Notes under the pieces: model-generated
The model's database searches: none
Told to the model about the DNA's origin: nothing
Seen by the model: the letters and a program-made list of their open reading frames with translations, nothing else
Source: Cyclobacteriaceae bacterium
Lineage (GTDB): Bacteria > Bacteroidota > Bacteroidia > Cytophagales > Cyclobacteriaceae
Assembly (NCBI GenBank): GCA_022841475.1
Contig: JALHRJ010000029.1
Coordinates: 1 to 50,917 of the forward strand
Direction of reading: 5' to 3'
DNA: 50,917 nucleotides
Shown: positions 16,803-25,279 of the stretch, piece by piece
How the letters are laid out: each line of letters opens with the position of its first letter
Position numbering within the stretch: the first letter of the stretch is position 1
Position numbers and translations under genes: made by a program

Positions 16803-18107
16803 ATGTTAAAAATTTCTTCAAAGTCAGTTGAAAAAATGATGCCTCAGGACAGGCTCTATTCGCTGCGCTCATTGGATACGCCTATGGCCGGAAAAATTCT
16901 GGCGTTTTGGTTAATGGGAATAGGCTTGCTGTTTTTCATTATTCTATTTTTTCCATGGCAGCAAAATATACGGGGTAATGGTAAAGTTACTGCCTTATCA
17001 CCCAGCAACCGACCTCAAACCATTGAGACCATTATTGCCGGACGTATTCAGCGTTGGAATGTACGGGAGGGGCAATTGGTAAAAAAGGGTGATACGATTG
17101 CTGTGATCAGCGAGGTAAAAGAAAAATATTTTGACCCACAATTCTTGGTTCGGTTACGCCAAATAATTGATTCTAAAGAAAGCAGTCTGAACTCAAAGGA
17201 TCAAAAAGCACAGGCATTGCGCAGACAAATCACTGCTTTAAAAGAAGGCATGCGCACTAAAATTAATCAAGCCAAAGCCAAACTGGAAGCTGAGCGCGTT
17301 CGTTTTAACAACGCAAAAAATCAATTTGATCGGAATAAAAAACTATTTGAAGCCGGTAACATTCCTCTTACCAAATACCAGGACATTGAGTATAAATATC
17401 AGGGTGCAGAAGCTGATTTTACCAACGCAGAGATTGAGATTGATCGTGTGGAAGCTGAATACCTCGATAAAATAAATAAAGCTGAATCCGATCTTAACAA
17501 TACATTAGCCGAGCAGTTCGATACCGAGGCAGATATTGCCAAGCTGCGGAATGAGCTTGTCAATATGGAGATTCGAAGTCAGCAATATTTTATTCTTGCA
17601 CCCCAAAACGGATTTGTGGTAAAAGCAACGCAAGCTGGTATTGGAGAAACAATAAAAGAAGGAGATCCGGTATGCACCATCATGCCGCAATCAGACGACA
17701 TTGCTGTGGAGATGTTTGTGAAAGCCATGGACGTACCACTTATCAGCAAAGGAAGAAAGGTGCGGATTGAATTTGACGGTTTTCCTGCGCTTCAATTCAG
17801 CGGTTGGCCGAGTGTTTCGGTAGGTTCGTTTGGAGGCACTGTGGAAGTAATTGACTATGTAAACACCAAGCCTGGTGAATTCCGGATTTTAGTAATTCCC
17901 GACAAGGAGGATGAAAAATGGCCAAAGCAAATTCGCAACGGATCAGGAACACAAGGGTGGGTAATGTTGGATGATGTACCAGTATGGTACGAAATCTGGC
18001 GACAACTCAATGGATTTCCGCCTAGTCTTTATGAAGAGCCTTTGGAAGATAGCCTCGAAAAGATAGAGAAAACAAAAAGCCAGTCGACAATAAGCGAAAA
18101 GAAATGA
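16803..18107 (+). CDS. HlyD-family periplasmic adaptor
   Basis: 434 residues. There is a short cytoplasmic N-terminus and one membrane helix (about 30-51). A biotinyl-lipoyl-like domain has IIAGRIQRWNVREGQLVKKGD and later FVVKATQAGIGETIKEGD. Between them lies a long alpha-helical hairpin (about 115-255), rich in charged heptads. A beta-barrel region follows (AVEMFVKAMDVPLISKGRKV). Such adaptors link an inner-membrane exporter to TolC. The gene starts 4 bases after the ABC gene and overlaps the TolC gene by four bases (ATGA, 18104-18107), which fixes its partners. Confidence 0.92.
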   Translation: MLKISSKSVEKMMPQDRLYSLRSLDTPMAGKILAFWLMGIGLLFFIILFFPWQQNIRGNGKVTALSPSNRPQTIETIIAGRIQRWNVREGQLVKKGDTIAVISEVKEKYFDPQFLVRLRQIIDSKESSLNSKDQKAQALRRQITALKEGMRTKINQAKAKLEAERVRFNNAKNQFDRNKKLFEAGNIPLTKYQDIEYKYQGAEADFTNAEIEIDRVEAEYLDKINKAESDLNNTLAEQFDTEADIAKLRNELVNMEIRSQQYFILAPQNGFVVKATQAGIGETIKEGDPVCTIMPQSDDIAVEMFVKAMDVPLISKGRKVRIEFDGFPALQFSGWPSVSVGSFGGTVEVIDYVNTKPGEFRILVIPDKEDEKWPKQIRNGSGTQGWVMLDDVPVWYEIWRQLNGFPPSLYEEPLEDSLEKIEKTKSQSTISEKK

Positions 18108-19564
18108 AAAAGGTAAGCTTCATAGTCTTGTTTTTTCTGAGTGTAAATGTTTCAATGGCACAAAGCGCCCTTGATTCGCTATTTATTTTACCAGATACTG
18201 TAACGGCCTTTAGCCTGGAGAATATGTACGCCTCTATGTTGGAGTTTCATCCCATCGTGAAGCAAACCCGATTGCTAGGTGATATGGCACAACAGGAAGT
18301 ACGCCTGGCACGTGGTGCTTTTGATCCCAAACTTGAAACACGACTGAACGTGAAAGAATTTGATGACAAAGACTATTATAATGAATGGATTGCGGCTTTT
18401 ACCGTGCCGCTCTGGTTTCCCATCGATCCTAAAATTGGTATTGAACGCAACAAAGGAGCTTTTGTAGATCCCGAAAATTCTCTTCCTGATGCAGACAATA
18501 ACCGCCAGCTATTTACCGGAGTCTCACTTCCTTTGGGTCGTGGCTTATTCACAGACGATCGAAGAGCTGCAGTGCAACAGGCAAAGCTATTCACTGAAAT
18601 GGCCGAAGCCGAACAAATAAAACTAATCAATAAAATTTTATTGGAGGCCGCGAAAGACTATTGGCAATGGTATTACGCGTTTTTTAATTATCGTTTGATG
18701 TCGCAAAATTCAGCCATCGCTGAGGAGATTTTCAGACGGGTAAAATTGAATAGTACATTTGGTGAGGCTTCGGCTATGGACACCGTGCAAGCAAAAATCA
18801 CCATGCAGCAACGATTGGTAGAAAGGCAAGAGGCCTACCTTGAATTTATAAATTCCGGTATCATCGTTTCAAACTACTTATGGGATAAAGAGGGCCGTCC
18901 TTTGCAACTATCAGGCAACGTAGCTCCCGTGTTAGTTCAAAATGATGGCGAGTTACTTTCAATTCAAACTCTGGAAGACTTAACCATTCAGGCAAGGCAA
19001 AATCATCCTGAATTAACCAAGTTAACTGTCAAGCTGGGGCAACTGGAAGTTGATAGAAGATTAGCCACTGAATATTTAAAACCAAGGCTTGATCTGAGTT
19101 ATAATTTTCTAAACCAACCCATAACTCCAGCCGGAGAATTTCAATCGTTCACCTTTTTAAACGACTATAAATTTGGGCTCGACTTTGCTATGCCTATTTT
19201 GATTAGAAAAGAAAGAGCCAAACTCGCACAAACAAAAATAAAAATCCGGGGCACCGAATATGAACGTTCACAAACTGAACGGGAGATTGTAAACCAGATT
19301 AATATAACCTACAACCAACTGGTTAATACAAATAACATCCTGGAACAACAAAACGCAGTGGCATTAAATTATGAACGCCTGCTTACTGGCGAATTGCTTA
19401 ATCTTGAAAATGGAGAAAGCGATCTTTTTAAGATTAATGTGCAACAGGAAAAGCTAATCGAATCACAATCCAAGTTATTGAAACTGAAAGCCGATTATGA
19501 GAAGATGAAGGCCACCTTGTACTGGGCAGCCGGTGTTAGAAATCTAAACCTTAGTTTGAATTAA
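18104..19564 (+). CDS. TolC-family outer-membrane efflux protein
   Basis: 486 residues. The signal peptide ends at SMAQ. Two OEP-type helical repeats follow, with long amphipathic helices: SLENMYASMLEFHPIVKQTR, LLGDMAQQEVRLARGAFDP, and RQNHPELTKLTVKLGQLEVDRRLATEYLKPRLDLSY. The C-terminal helices include NITYNQLVNTNNILEQQ. It forms the outer-membrane duct of a tripartite exporter with the two preceding gene products. It is the last gene of the operon; its stop shares the bases TTAA with the stop of the convergent amine oxidase gene. Confidence 0.92.
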   Translation: MKKVSFIVLFFLSVNVSMAQSALDSLFILPDTVTAFSLENMYASMLEFHPIVKQTRLLGDMAQQEVRLARGAFDPKLETRLNVKEFDDKDYYNEWIAAFTVPLWFPIDPKIGIERNKGAFVDPENSLPDADNNRQLFTGVSLPLGRGLFTDDRRAAVQQAKLFTEMAEAEQIKLINKILLEAAKDYWQWYYAFFNYRLMSQNSAIAEEIFRRVKLNSTFGEASAMDTVQAKITMQQRLVERQEAYLEFINSGIIVSNYLWDKEGRPLQLSGNVAPVLVQNDGELLSIQTLEDLTIQARQNHPELTKLTVKLGQLEVDRRLATEYLKPRLDLSYNFLNQPITPAGEFQSFTFLNDYKFGLDFAMPILIRKERAKLAQTKIKIRGTEYERSQTEREIVNQINITYNQLVNTNNILEQQNAVALNYERLLTGELLNLENGESDLFKINVQQEKLIESQSKLLKLKADYEKMKATLYWAAGVRNLNLSLN

Positions 19565-21000
19565 GCGGATGTAATCGAAGTAACTAATTCTTCGGTGGCA
19601 CGCTCTGCGGAATTCAGTGCCCCATTGATGGTGCCCGCATCGCCTTTCACATCGGTTGCTTCACCCGCAAAGAAAATCTTGTTACTAACGGGTGCCGCAA
19701 AGTTTTCGCGATCCACTACGGAAGCTCCTGGCATTGGGTAGGAGATTCCCCCTTTAAAAAATTCATCCTTGCCCCAATCTGCCAAAAACCAAACGCGATC
19801 GCCTTCTGTGCCATCGGAGTTTATCACTTTTCGAATAAACAAAGAAGCTTGATTGTCATAAATAGCATCCAGTTCGGCCAGAATAGTATCAATCATATCT
19901 GGACCCTGAAACGATAATGCCTGTGCTTTGGGCCCATAAACCGTGACAGAAAGAGTGCGGTAAAATTCACTGCGCGCAACACCTATGTTCAGATACATCG
20001 GCCCTTCTGTACCGCCCCAGATAAATCCGGTTGCATCGCCCCAGAAATTCTTTTTGAAATCAATAACAACACGCACACAATGATCCATGCCCAACTTATT
20101 CATGGATGCCACTTTTGCAGATGGTAACCCGGGACTAAATGCAACGCCACCAGTTTTTAAGACGGCCAACGAAGTGGTAACAATTACTTTATCCGCTTCA
20201 AACTGAATTCCGTCCTTATCAGTAATTATAATTTTTTGACCGGCATAGTTGATTGATTTCACCACGGTGTTCAATTGCACTTTATTTACGATCTGACTAA
20301 AGCGTGATGTGATAATATCCTGTAAGGGATTGGTCTTTATTATAAAGGCTTTATTATCATGCTCTATTAACCCCAATGCTTCAGAAACACCTTTTGCTCC
20401 TACCCGATCACTTGACGATCCATAATAATTACCAGCCCTGGAATTGAGCAGAGCATCCGCTCTTGCACTTACTCCCGCAGCCTGTTTCATGGATACATCA
20501 CCTCCTGAATAGGTTGGCAATCCTGAAACAAAATTCAATACTGAATTTAAGTCTGCATCGTTCTGCCAGGCATCTTGTGATTTAGCAACACTGTCCAGAA
20601 TAAATTGATCAGTTCCTTGTGCATTCAACTCAATCTGAGAAAGATTATAGTTCTTAATAATTTTGCCAAAAGCCGAGTTAGAACCATACACAAGTTCAGC
20701 ACCTAACTCCACAGGAAAATCAGCCGATGTTTGTACAAGAATTTCTTTTTGATTGCGGAGTGAACGAACACGGCCACCCAATTGATTGCTAGCCTCCAGG
20801 ATCTGAACCTTAATGCCCTTTGAGTTCAAAATATCGGCAGCATACAAACCTGCTGCACCTGCTCCAATAATTATAACTGTGCCATCATATTGAACTTCGG
20901 GACCTGGATCATCCTTTTTACACGATACCATAAAGCCCGGCATCAACAAGCCAGCCGAGACACCAACACCAATCTTTTTTAATGCTTTTCTACGTTTCAC
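19561..21000 (-). CDS. Exported flavin-containing amine oxidase
   Basis: 479 residues. The N-terminus MKRRKALKKIGVGVSAG has a twin-arginine-like start and a possible lipobox VSC at 25-27, so it is probably exported folded with its flavin and perhaps lipid-anchored. The FAD-binding Rossmann motif is VIIIGAGAAGLYAADIL with the downstream GGRVRS. The amine-oxidase C-terminus is IFFAGEATDVKGDAGTINGALNSAERA. The reaction is oxidative deamination or desaturation of an amine; the substrate is not predictable. No partner gene is adjacent, and the gene is convergent with the exporter operon. Confidence 0.9.
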   Translation of the reverse strand: MKRRKALKKIGVGVSAGLLMPGFMVSCKKDDPGPEVQYDGTVIIIGAGAAGLYAADILNSKGIKVQILEASNQLGGRVRSLRNQKEILVQTSADFPVELGAELVYGSNSAFGKIIKNYNLSQIELNAQGTDQFILDSVAKSQDAWQNDADLNSVLNFVSGLPTYSGGDVSMKQAAGVSARADALLNSRAGNYYGSSSDRVGAKGVSEALGLIEHDNKAFIIKTNPLQDIITSRFSQIVNKVQLNTVVKSINYAGQKIIITDKDGIQFEADKVIVTTSLAVLKTGGVAFSPGLPSAKVASMNKLGMDHCVRVVIDFKKNFWGDATGFIWGGTEGPMYLNIGVARSEFYRTLSVTVYGPKAQALSFQGPDMIDTILAELDAIYDNQASLFIRKVINSDGTEGDRVWFLADWGKDEFFKGGISYPMPGASVVDRENFAAPVSNKIFFAGEATDVKGDAGTINGALNSAERATEELVTSITSA

Positions 21001-21113
21001 GCACTCACGATTTAAGCGAAAGATAAATATACCAACTCGATTGGCGAAACCTAACAGGCTCTTTCACCTGCCGGTTAGCTTATAAATGGCTAATTTGCTA
21101 AAAAAGTAAGCTT

Positions 21114-21650
21114 ATGTTCGTCTCCAAAGAAGCCCTGCCCGTCATAAAAAAAGTCTGTATTATTGGTCCGGAATGTACAGGTAAATCAGAACTGTCGCGA
21201 TTCCTAGCCGCCCATTATTCAACTTGTTGGGTAGAGGAGTATGCGCGTGCCTATCTCGACAAATTGGGACATCCTTATCAGGAATCGGATTTAGTAAAAA
21301 TTGCGCACGGTCAACTACGGATGGAAGATGAATGGCTACGCGAGGCCAATAAGATTTTGTATTGTGATACTAATTTATTGACTATTAAAATCTGGAGTGA
21401 ATACAAATATGGCCAATGTGACGCTGAGATTCTGAGGCGAATTGCTGAACGCACCTATGAGCTATATCTGCTATGCAACATTGATATTCCGTGGGTGGCT
21501 GATCCGCAACGCGAACATCCTGATAAACGCGAACATTTCTGGAATATTTATAAAAACGAAGTGATCAATACGGGTGTTCCTTTTGTGGAGATCAGTGGTG
21601 ATTGGAATGCACGTCAACAAAAAGCAATTGCTGCGGTTGATAAACTTTAA
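21114..21650 (+). CDS. NadR-type nicotinamide riboside kinase-like ATPase
   Basis: 178 residues. Walker A GPECTGKS (18-25) is followed by a VEEYARAYLDKLG segment, CDTNLLTIKIWSEYKYG, and a PWVADPQREHPDKREHFW lid region. These are characteristic of the C-terminal kinase domain of NadR (AAA_28), which phosphorylates nicotinamide riboside to NMN. The adenylyltransferase and repressor domains of enterobacterial NadR are absent, so this is a stand-alone kinase domain. An NAD salvage role is likely but not shown by neighbours. The stop codon directly abuts the left inverted repeat of the GxxExxY unit. Confidence 0.82.
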   Translation: MFVSKEALPVIKKVCIIGPECTGKSELSRFLAAHYSTCWVEEYARAYLDKLGHPYQESDLVKIAHGQLRMEDEWLREANKILYCDTNLLTIKIWSEYKYGQCDAEILRRIAERTYELYLLCNIDIPWVADPQREHPDKREHFWNIYKNEVINTGVPFVEISGDWNARQQKAIAAVDKL

Positions 21651-21678
21651 CCGCAAAGACGCAGAGGCGCAAAGATTA
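21651..21678. repeat. Left terminal inverted repeat of the GxxExxY unit
   Basis: CCGCAAAGACGCAGAGGCGC, continuing AAAGATTA, is the approximate inverted copy of 22091-22122 on the other side of the GxxExxY gene. Confidence 0.75.
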
Positions 21679-21696
21679 TAGAATAATCTCAAAGAC

Positions 21697-22089
21697 ATGC
21701 GAATGAATAAGGATGCTTTTAACACACTTTCCAAAGAGATATTGGACGCGGCAATCGATGTTCATAGAGAAATGGGACCTGGCCTTCTCGAATCTGTCTA
21801 TCAACAATGTTTGGTTAAGGAATTGTCTTTGCGAAGTATAAAGTTAAGTACTATGGTGCCAATTCCTTTACAATACAAGGGTTATACACTTAACAAGGAT
21901 TATGTAATTGACATTTTGGTTGAGGATGAAATTATTTTAGAATTAAAATCAGTAGAAGCAATTCTGCCCGTACACGAAGCTCAACTCATTAGCTATCTAA
22001 AACTCGCAGATAAACGCTTGGGTTTTCTTATAAATTTTAATGTTCCTTTATTAAAGAATGGTTATAGGAGGTTTGTGAACAATTTCTAA
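21697..22089 (+). CDS. GxxExxY protein (PDDEXK nuclease-fold family)
   Basis: 130 residues; the Met at 21703 is an alternative start. It has the family signature GPGLLESVY. A nuclease-like core follows: VIDILVEDEIILELK, i.e. Asp ... Glu-x-Lys, the PDDEXK pattern. The C-terminus is INFNVPLLKNGYRRFVNN. The family is abundant in Bacteroidota and other environmental bacteria; its function is not established. Here the gene is bounded by inverted repeats that look like transposon ends, and the last 19 codons are duplicated downstream (22130-22189). Confidence 0.88.
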   Translation: MRMNKDAFNTLSKEILDAAIDVHREMGPGLLESVYQQCLVKELSLRSIKLSTMVPIPLQYKGYTLNKDYVIDILVEDEIILELKSVEAILPVHEAQLISYLKLADKRLGFLINFNVPLLKNGYRRFVNNF

Positions 22090-22090
22090 T

Positions 22091-22122
22091 TAATCTTTCT
22101 TTGCGCCTCAGCGCCTTTGCGG
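22091..22122. repeat. Right inverted repeat of the GxxExxY unit (empty form)
   Basis: TAATCTTTCTTTGCGCCTCA followed by GCGCCTTTGCGG is inverted relative to 21651-21678. The same sequence recurs at 22196-22257 with a 34-base hairpin inserted. Confidence 0.7.
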
Positions 22123-22129
22123 TGAAAAT

Positions 22130-22189
22130 ATAAACTTCAATGTTCCTTTATTGAAAGATGGATTCAGAAGGTTTGTTAATAACTTTTAA
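22130..22189 (+). pseudogene. Duplicated 3' fragment of the GxxExxY gene
   Basis: Nineteen codons plus stop encode INFNVPLLKDGFRRFVNNF, differing from the end of the intact gene at only two residues but at several silent bases. The fragment has no start and no upstream part. The divergence means it is an old tandem duplicate or the relic of a second, related copy joined by recombination. Confidence 0.85.
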
Positions 22190-22215
22190 TGTGCATTTCT
22201 TTGCGCCCTTGCGCC

Positions 22216-22249
22216 TGCCTTTGCCGAAGCGGCTTCGCGCAGGCAGGCC
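22216..22249. repeat. Palindromic core module (copy D) inserted in a repeat
   Basis: The 34 bases of this near-palindrome (TGCCTTTGCCGAAGC ... GCGCAGGCAGGCC) equal the core of copy A (415-450) except for one base. They interrupt a sequence that occurs uninterrupted at 22091-22122 (GCGCC followed directly by TTTGCG). Confidence 0.8.
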
Positions 22250-22265
22250 TTTGCGATGAAAATTC

Positions 22266-23501
22266 ATGATTAAACCTGATCCCTACGCGGCCCTCCGCAT
22301 TCGCGATTTTAGATTATTCATCCTCTCGCGACTTTTTATAACACTTGCTATTCAAATTCAAGGTGTGGTGGTTGGCTGGCAGGTTTATGCGTTGACTAAA
22401 GATCCCTTATCTCTTGGGCTGATAGGCCTCGCAGAAGCAATCCCAGCCATAACGGTCTCGCTTTATGCAGGCCACATTGCCGATATCATTGAACGCAAAA
22501 AAATTATTGTTGTCTGCGTTACGTTGCTTGCCTTCTGTTCTGTAGCGTTGTTGTATTTCACTACCCATCTCGGAGCATCTATATTAATGGCGGGTATCTT
22601 TCCTATTTATGCTGTGATCTTTGTAAGTGGCATTGCACGTGGGTTTTTGTCACCTGCCAATTTTTCATTCATGCCACAGCTGGTCGATCGCGCTTTGTAT
22701 CAAAATGCAATCACCTGGAACAGCACGATCTGGGAAGGCGCTGCAGTGGGCGGCCCGATGATTGGCGGATTGATCTATGGCTTTTTTGGTATCACTGCAG
22801 CTTATACAGCCGATGCTGTACTTGTAGGAGCTGCACTGGTGTGTTATGTCACAATCCCCAATCGCGCGGTGCCACCCGCCACTGAAGAGCAAGGAATCTT
22901 TGAAAAGATAAAGGCCGGGATCAAATTTGTATTCAACAATCAAATCATACTAAGCGCGATTACGCTCGATTTGTTTGCGGTTCTATTTGGTGGGGCGGTA
23001 GCGCTACTTCCCATCTTTGCCGATGACATTCTTCATGTAGGTGAAGTAGGGCTTGGTTTCTTACGCTCAGCACCAGCCATTGGCGCAGTGTCTATGGCAG
23101 TCTACATCACACATCACCCCATCAAAAAGCATATTGGCAAAATTTTATTGTGGTGCGTGGCCGGGTTCGGAATTTGTATGATCGGATTTAGTCTGTCAAC
23201 CAGCTTCTGGTTGTCGATGGGGATACTTGTATTGAGCGGTATGTTTGATTGCGTGAGTGTGATTGTACGAAGTACGTTAATTCATACACTCACGCCTGAA
23301 AATATGAAAGGTCGTGTGTCTGCAGTAAATAGTATTTTCATTGGTTCATCGAATGAAATCGGGATGCTGGAATCTGGCGTAGCCGCGAAGTTGATGGGTG
23401 TGGTTCCTTCGATAATTTTTGGTGGGTGTATGACGATTGCTGTGGTGGCCACTACTGCGTGGAAGGCAACGAAGTTAAGAATGTTGGATAAGGTGAGTTG
23501 A
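22266..23501 (+). CDS. MFS transporter
   Basis: 411 residues with about 12 hydrophobic segments. The N-terminal half begins LRIRDFRLFILSRLFITLAIQIQGVVVGWQVYALTKDPL, and the loop between helices 2 and 3 has GHIADIIERKKI, the typical G-x-x-x-D-x-x-x-R-K/R pattern. The pattern of the first 60 residues matches the MFS_3/enterobactin-exporter-like branch, often annotated as EntS-type. The substrate is unknown, and there is no siderophore gene nearby. It starts directly after the filled repeat (22196-22257), which leaves little room for its own promoter. Confidence 0.88.
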   Translation: MIKPDPYAALRIRDFRLFILSRLFITLAIQIQGVVVGWQVYALTKDPLSLGLIGLAEAIPAITVSLYAGHIADIIERKKIIVVCVTLLAFCSVALLYFTTHLGASILMAGIFPIYAVIFVSGIARGFLSPANFSFMPQLVDRALYQNAITWNSTIWEGAAVGGPMIGGLIYGFFGITAAYTADAVLVGAALVCYVTIPNRAVPPATEEQGIFEKIKAGIKFVFNNQIILSAITLDLFAVLFGGAVALLPIFADDILHVGEVGLGFLRSAPAIGAVSMAVYITHHPIKKHIGKILLWCVAGFGICMIGFSLSTSFWLSMGILVLSGMFDCVSVIVRSTLIHTLTPENMKGRVSAVNSIFIGSSNEIGMLESGVAAKLMGVVPSIIFGGCMTIAVVATTAWKATKLRMLDKVS

Positions 23502-23959
23502 TGATAACTTAAAACCAGGCACCTCTCCCCTTATTAATTAATTGTTCACATTTTATGTCAATAAGGCCACCGAATTGCATTGTGAAAATCATTTCGCGTG
23601 GGCAACCTTTACACTACACTTTCGATTACTCCAACTCTTACTACTTTACGCCCGTGGTGCGGTGGCGACACTCTTGCCAAACAATTGAATGTCGCTAGAT
23701 TTGTGTGGCATTAACATGTGTGCCATTGGGTCGGATTTATCTTAATTAAAAGAAGAACTGTATCTTTTAAAAACTTTCCAAAAGTCATTTTTGACTTAGA
23801 ACTGTATATTGATTTTTCCTTGTTTGTTGTGCGGATAGCCCTGCGTAAGTATCCGGCTTACAAGTCCATTTTGCACGTAAGTTTCTTCTTACGCATAAAC
23901 GATACGCAAGGTTAAGTGAAATATAAAATACGATTTACAAGTGTGATGTTAAAGGGAGA
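23502..23959. other. 458-base gap without a supported gene
   Basis: The gap lies between the MFS stop and the convergent CNNM/CorC stop. A 65-codon open frame at 23718-23915 has no initiation signal, no recognisable protein pattern and many rare-looking residues. No hairpin with a T tract, tRNA or repeat matching the other families was found. It may be decayed sequence. Confidence 0.5.
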
Positions 23960-25240
23960 CTAAAGTATTTTCTTAACAAGTACCTTATCAATACTTCTTC
24001 CATCCATATCCATTATTTCGATGGACAGGTTTTCCCATTTGAATTCATAACCCGTATGTGGTTGCCCCGTGAATTGAAAGGCAAGTTCCTCGACCGTATT
24101 GATGTGAGTTAGATTCTTGTCGTTCACTATTTCAATATCGAAATAGCGGGCTAATTCAGGAAGAGGAAGTGAAGCGTCAACAAGAAAGGAATTGTCGCTG
24201 CGCGGAATGATTTCCTTTTTTTCGTGTAATTGTTGGACGAAGTCGTCAACGAGCATGTCAACCAGATCATTCAACGTAAGAATGCCCTGCACCTTTCCTA
24301 AGGTATCAACCACCAGGGCAACATGCTGTTTTGATTTTCGGAGTGTTTCCAGTGCCGTATAGGCGGTAGTGTTTTTGCTAAAATATAAGGGTGGTCTTAT
24401 ATATTTCTCAACTTCGAAAGAATCTTTTTTGAGCAATGAATTAAGGATGTCTTTCGAAAAAATTATTCCCTTTACATGATCAAGGCTGCCCTCGCAAACC
24501 GGAAATGATTTATGAATGGATGTTGAAATTTTCAATCTGTTAATTTCCAATGCGTCCTTTGTGTTCAGCCAGTCAATGGTTTCGCGTGGCGTCATGAGTG
24601 TTCCGATGGTTCGGTCACCCAGATGAAACACGTTTTCAACAATATCCTGCTCGATCTCCTGAACCGCCCCAGATTTAGTACCTTCCTGAATAAGGGCTTT
24701 GATTTCTTCCTCCGTGATATGACTCCCTGCCGTTTTCTTAATATTTAATAATTTGATGAGTAAGTCGGCCGTGAAGGTGAGTAGCCAGATAAAAGGTGCC
24801 GCCACAATAGAAATAATATACATGGGATAGGCTAAAATCTTTGAAATCGTTTCAGGCATGGTAAGTCCTATACGTTTAGGAACAAGTTCGCCAAGCACCA
24901 GTGAAAGGAAGGTGAGAATAATCACGATAATAGTTACGGCAAGCGTTTCGCTGTAAGGTTTTAGTAGTTCGAATTGATTCAAATAATGTTCAAAGTCGTC
25001 CTCTATTTTTTCACCACTGTAAATTCCTAACAAGATGCCAATGAGTGTAATTCCTATTTGAACCGTAGAAAGAAATTTGCCAGGATTACGAGAAAGCTCA
25101 TGTACTTTTTTTGACACCTTCCCTCCTCTTTTTGCTCCTGCCTCAAGGGCGGATTTCCTTGAGGCCACCATCGCAATTTCCGCCATAGCGAAAATGCCGT
25201 TTAACAAAATCAATAATAATATTATCAGTACTTCTGTCAT
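23960..25240 (-). CDS. CNNM/CorC (hemolysin C-like) CBS-domain membrane protein
   Basis: 426 residues. The CNNM membrane domain (about 1-190) begins TEVLIILLLILLNGIFAMAEIAMVASRKSALEAGAKRGGKVS and has LVLGELVPKRIGL. A CBS pair (about 205-335) includes LMTPRETIDWLNTKDALEI and RKSKQHVALVVDTLGKVQGILTLNDLVDMLVDD. A C-terminal CorC/HlyC transporter-associated domain follows. Family members are linked to Mg2+ or Co2+ efflux/homeostasis. It is the last gene of the eight-gene minus-strand block, 39 bases behind the P-type ATPase. Confidence 0.93.
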   Translation of the reverse strand: MTEVLIILLLILLNGIFAMAEIAMVASRKSALEAGAKRGGKVSKKVHELSRNPGKFLSTVQIGITLIGILLGIYSGEKIEDDFEHYLNQFELLKPYSETLAVTIIVIILTFLSLVLGELVPKRIGLTMPETISKILAYPMYIISIVAAPFIWLLTFTADLLIKLLNIKKTAGSHITEEEIKALIQEGTKSGAVQEIEQDIVENVFHLGDRTIGTLMTPRETIDWLNTKDALEINRLKISTSIHKSFPVCEGSLDHVKGIIFSKDILNSLLKKDSFEVEKYIRPPLYFSKNTTAYTALETLRKSKQHVALVVDTLGKVQGILTLNDLVDMLVDDFVQQLHEKKEIIPRSDNSFLVDASLPLPELARYFDIEIVNDKNLTHINTVEELAFQFTGQPHTGYEFKWENLSIEIMDMDGRSIDKVLVKKIL

Positions 25241-25279
25241 TACATTGTAAGCAACCCGGCTTTTTCCTGCTTACCCTTT

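Noticed and set aside
23718..23915. 65-codon open frame in the MFS/CNNM gap
   Set aside because: No ribosome site, no recognisable pattern and no neighbour in the same direction.
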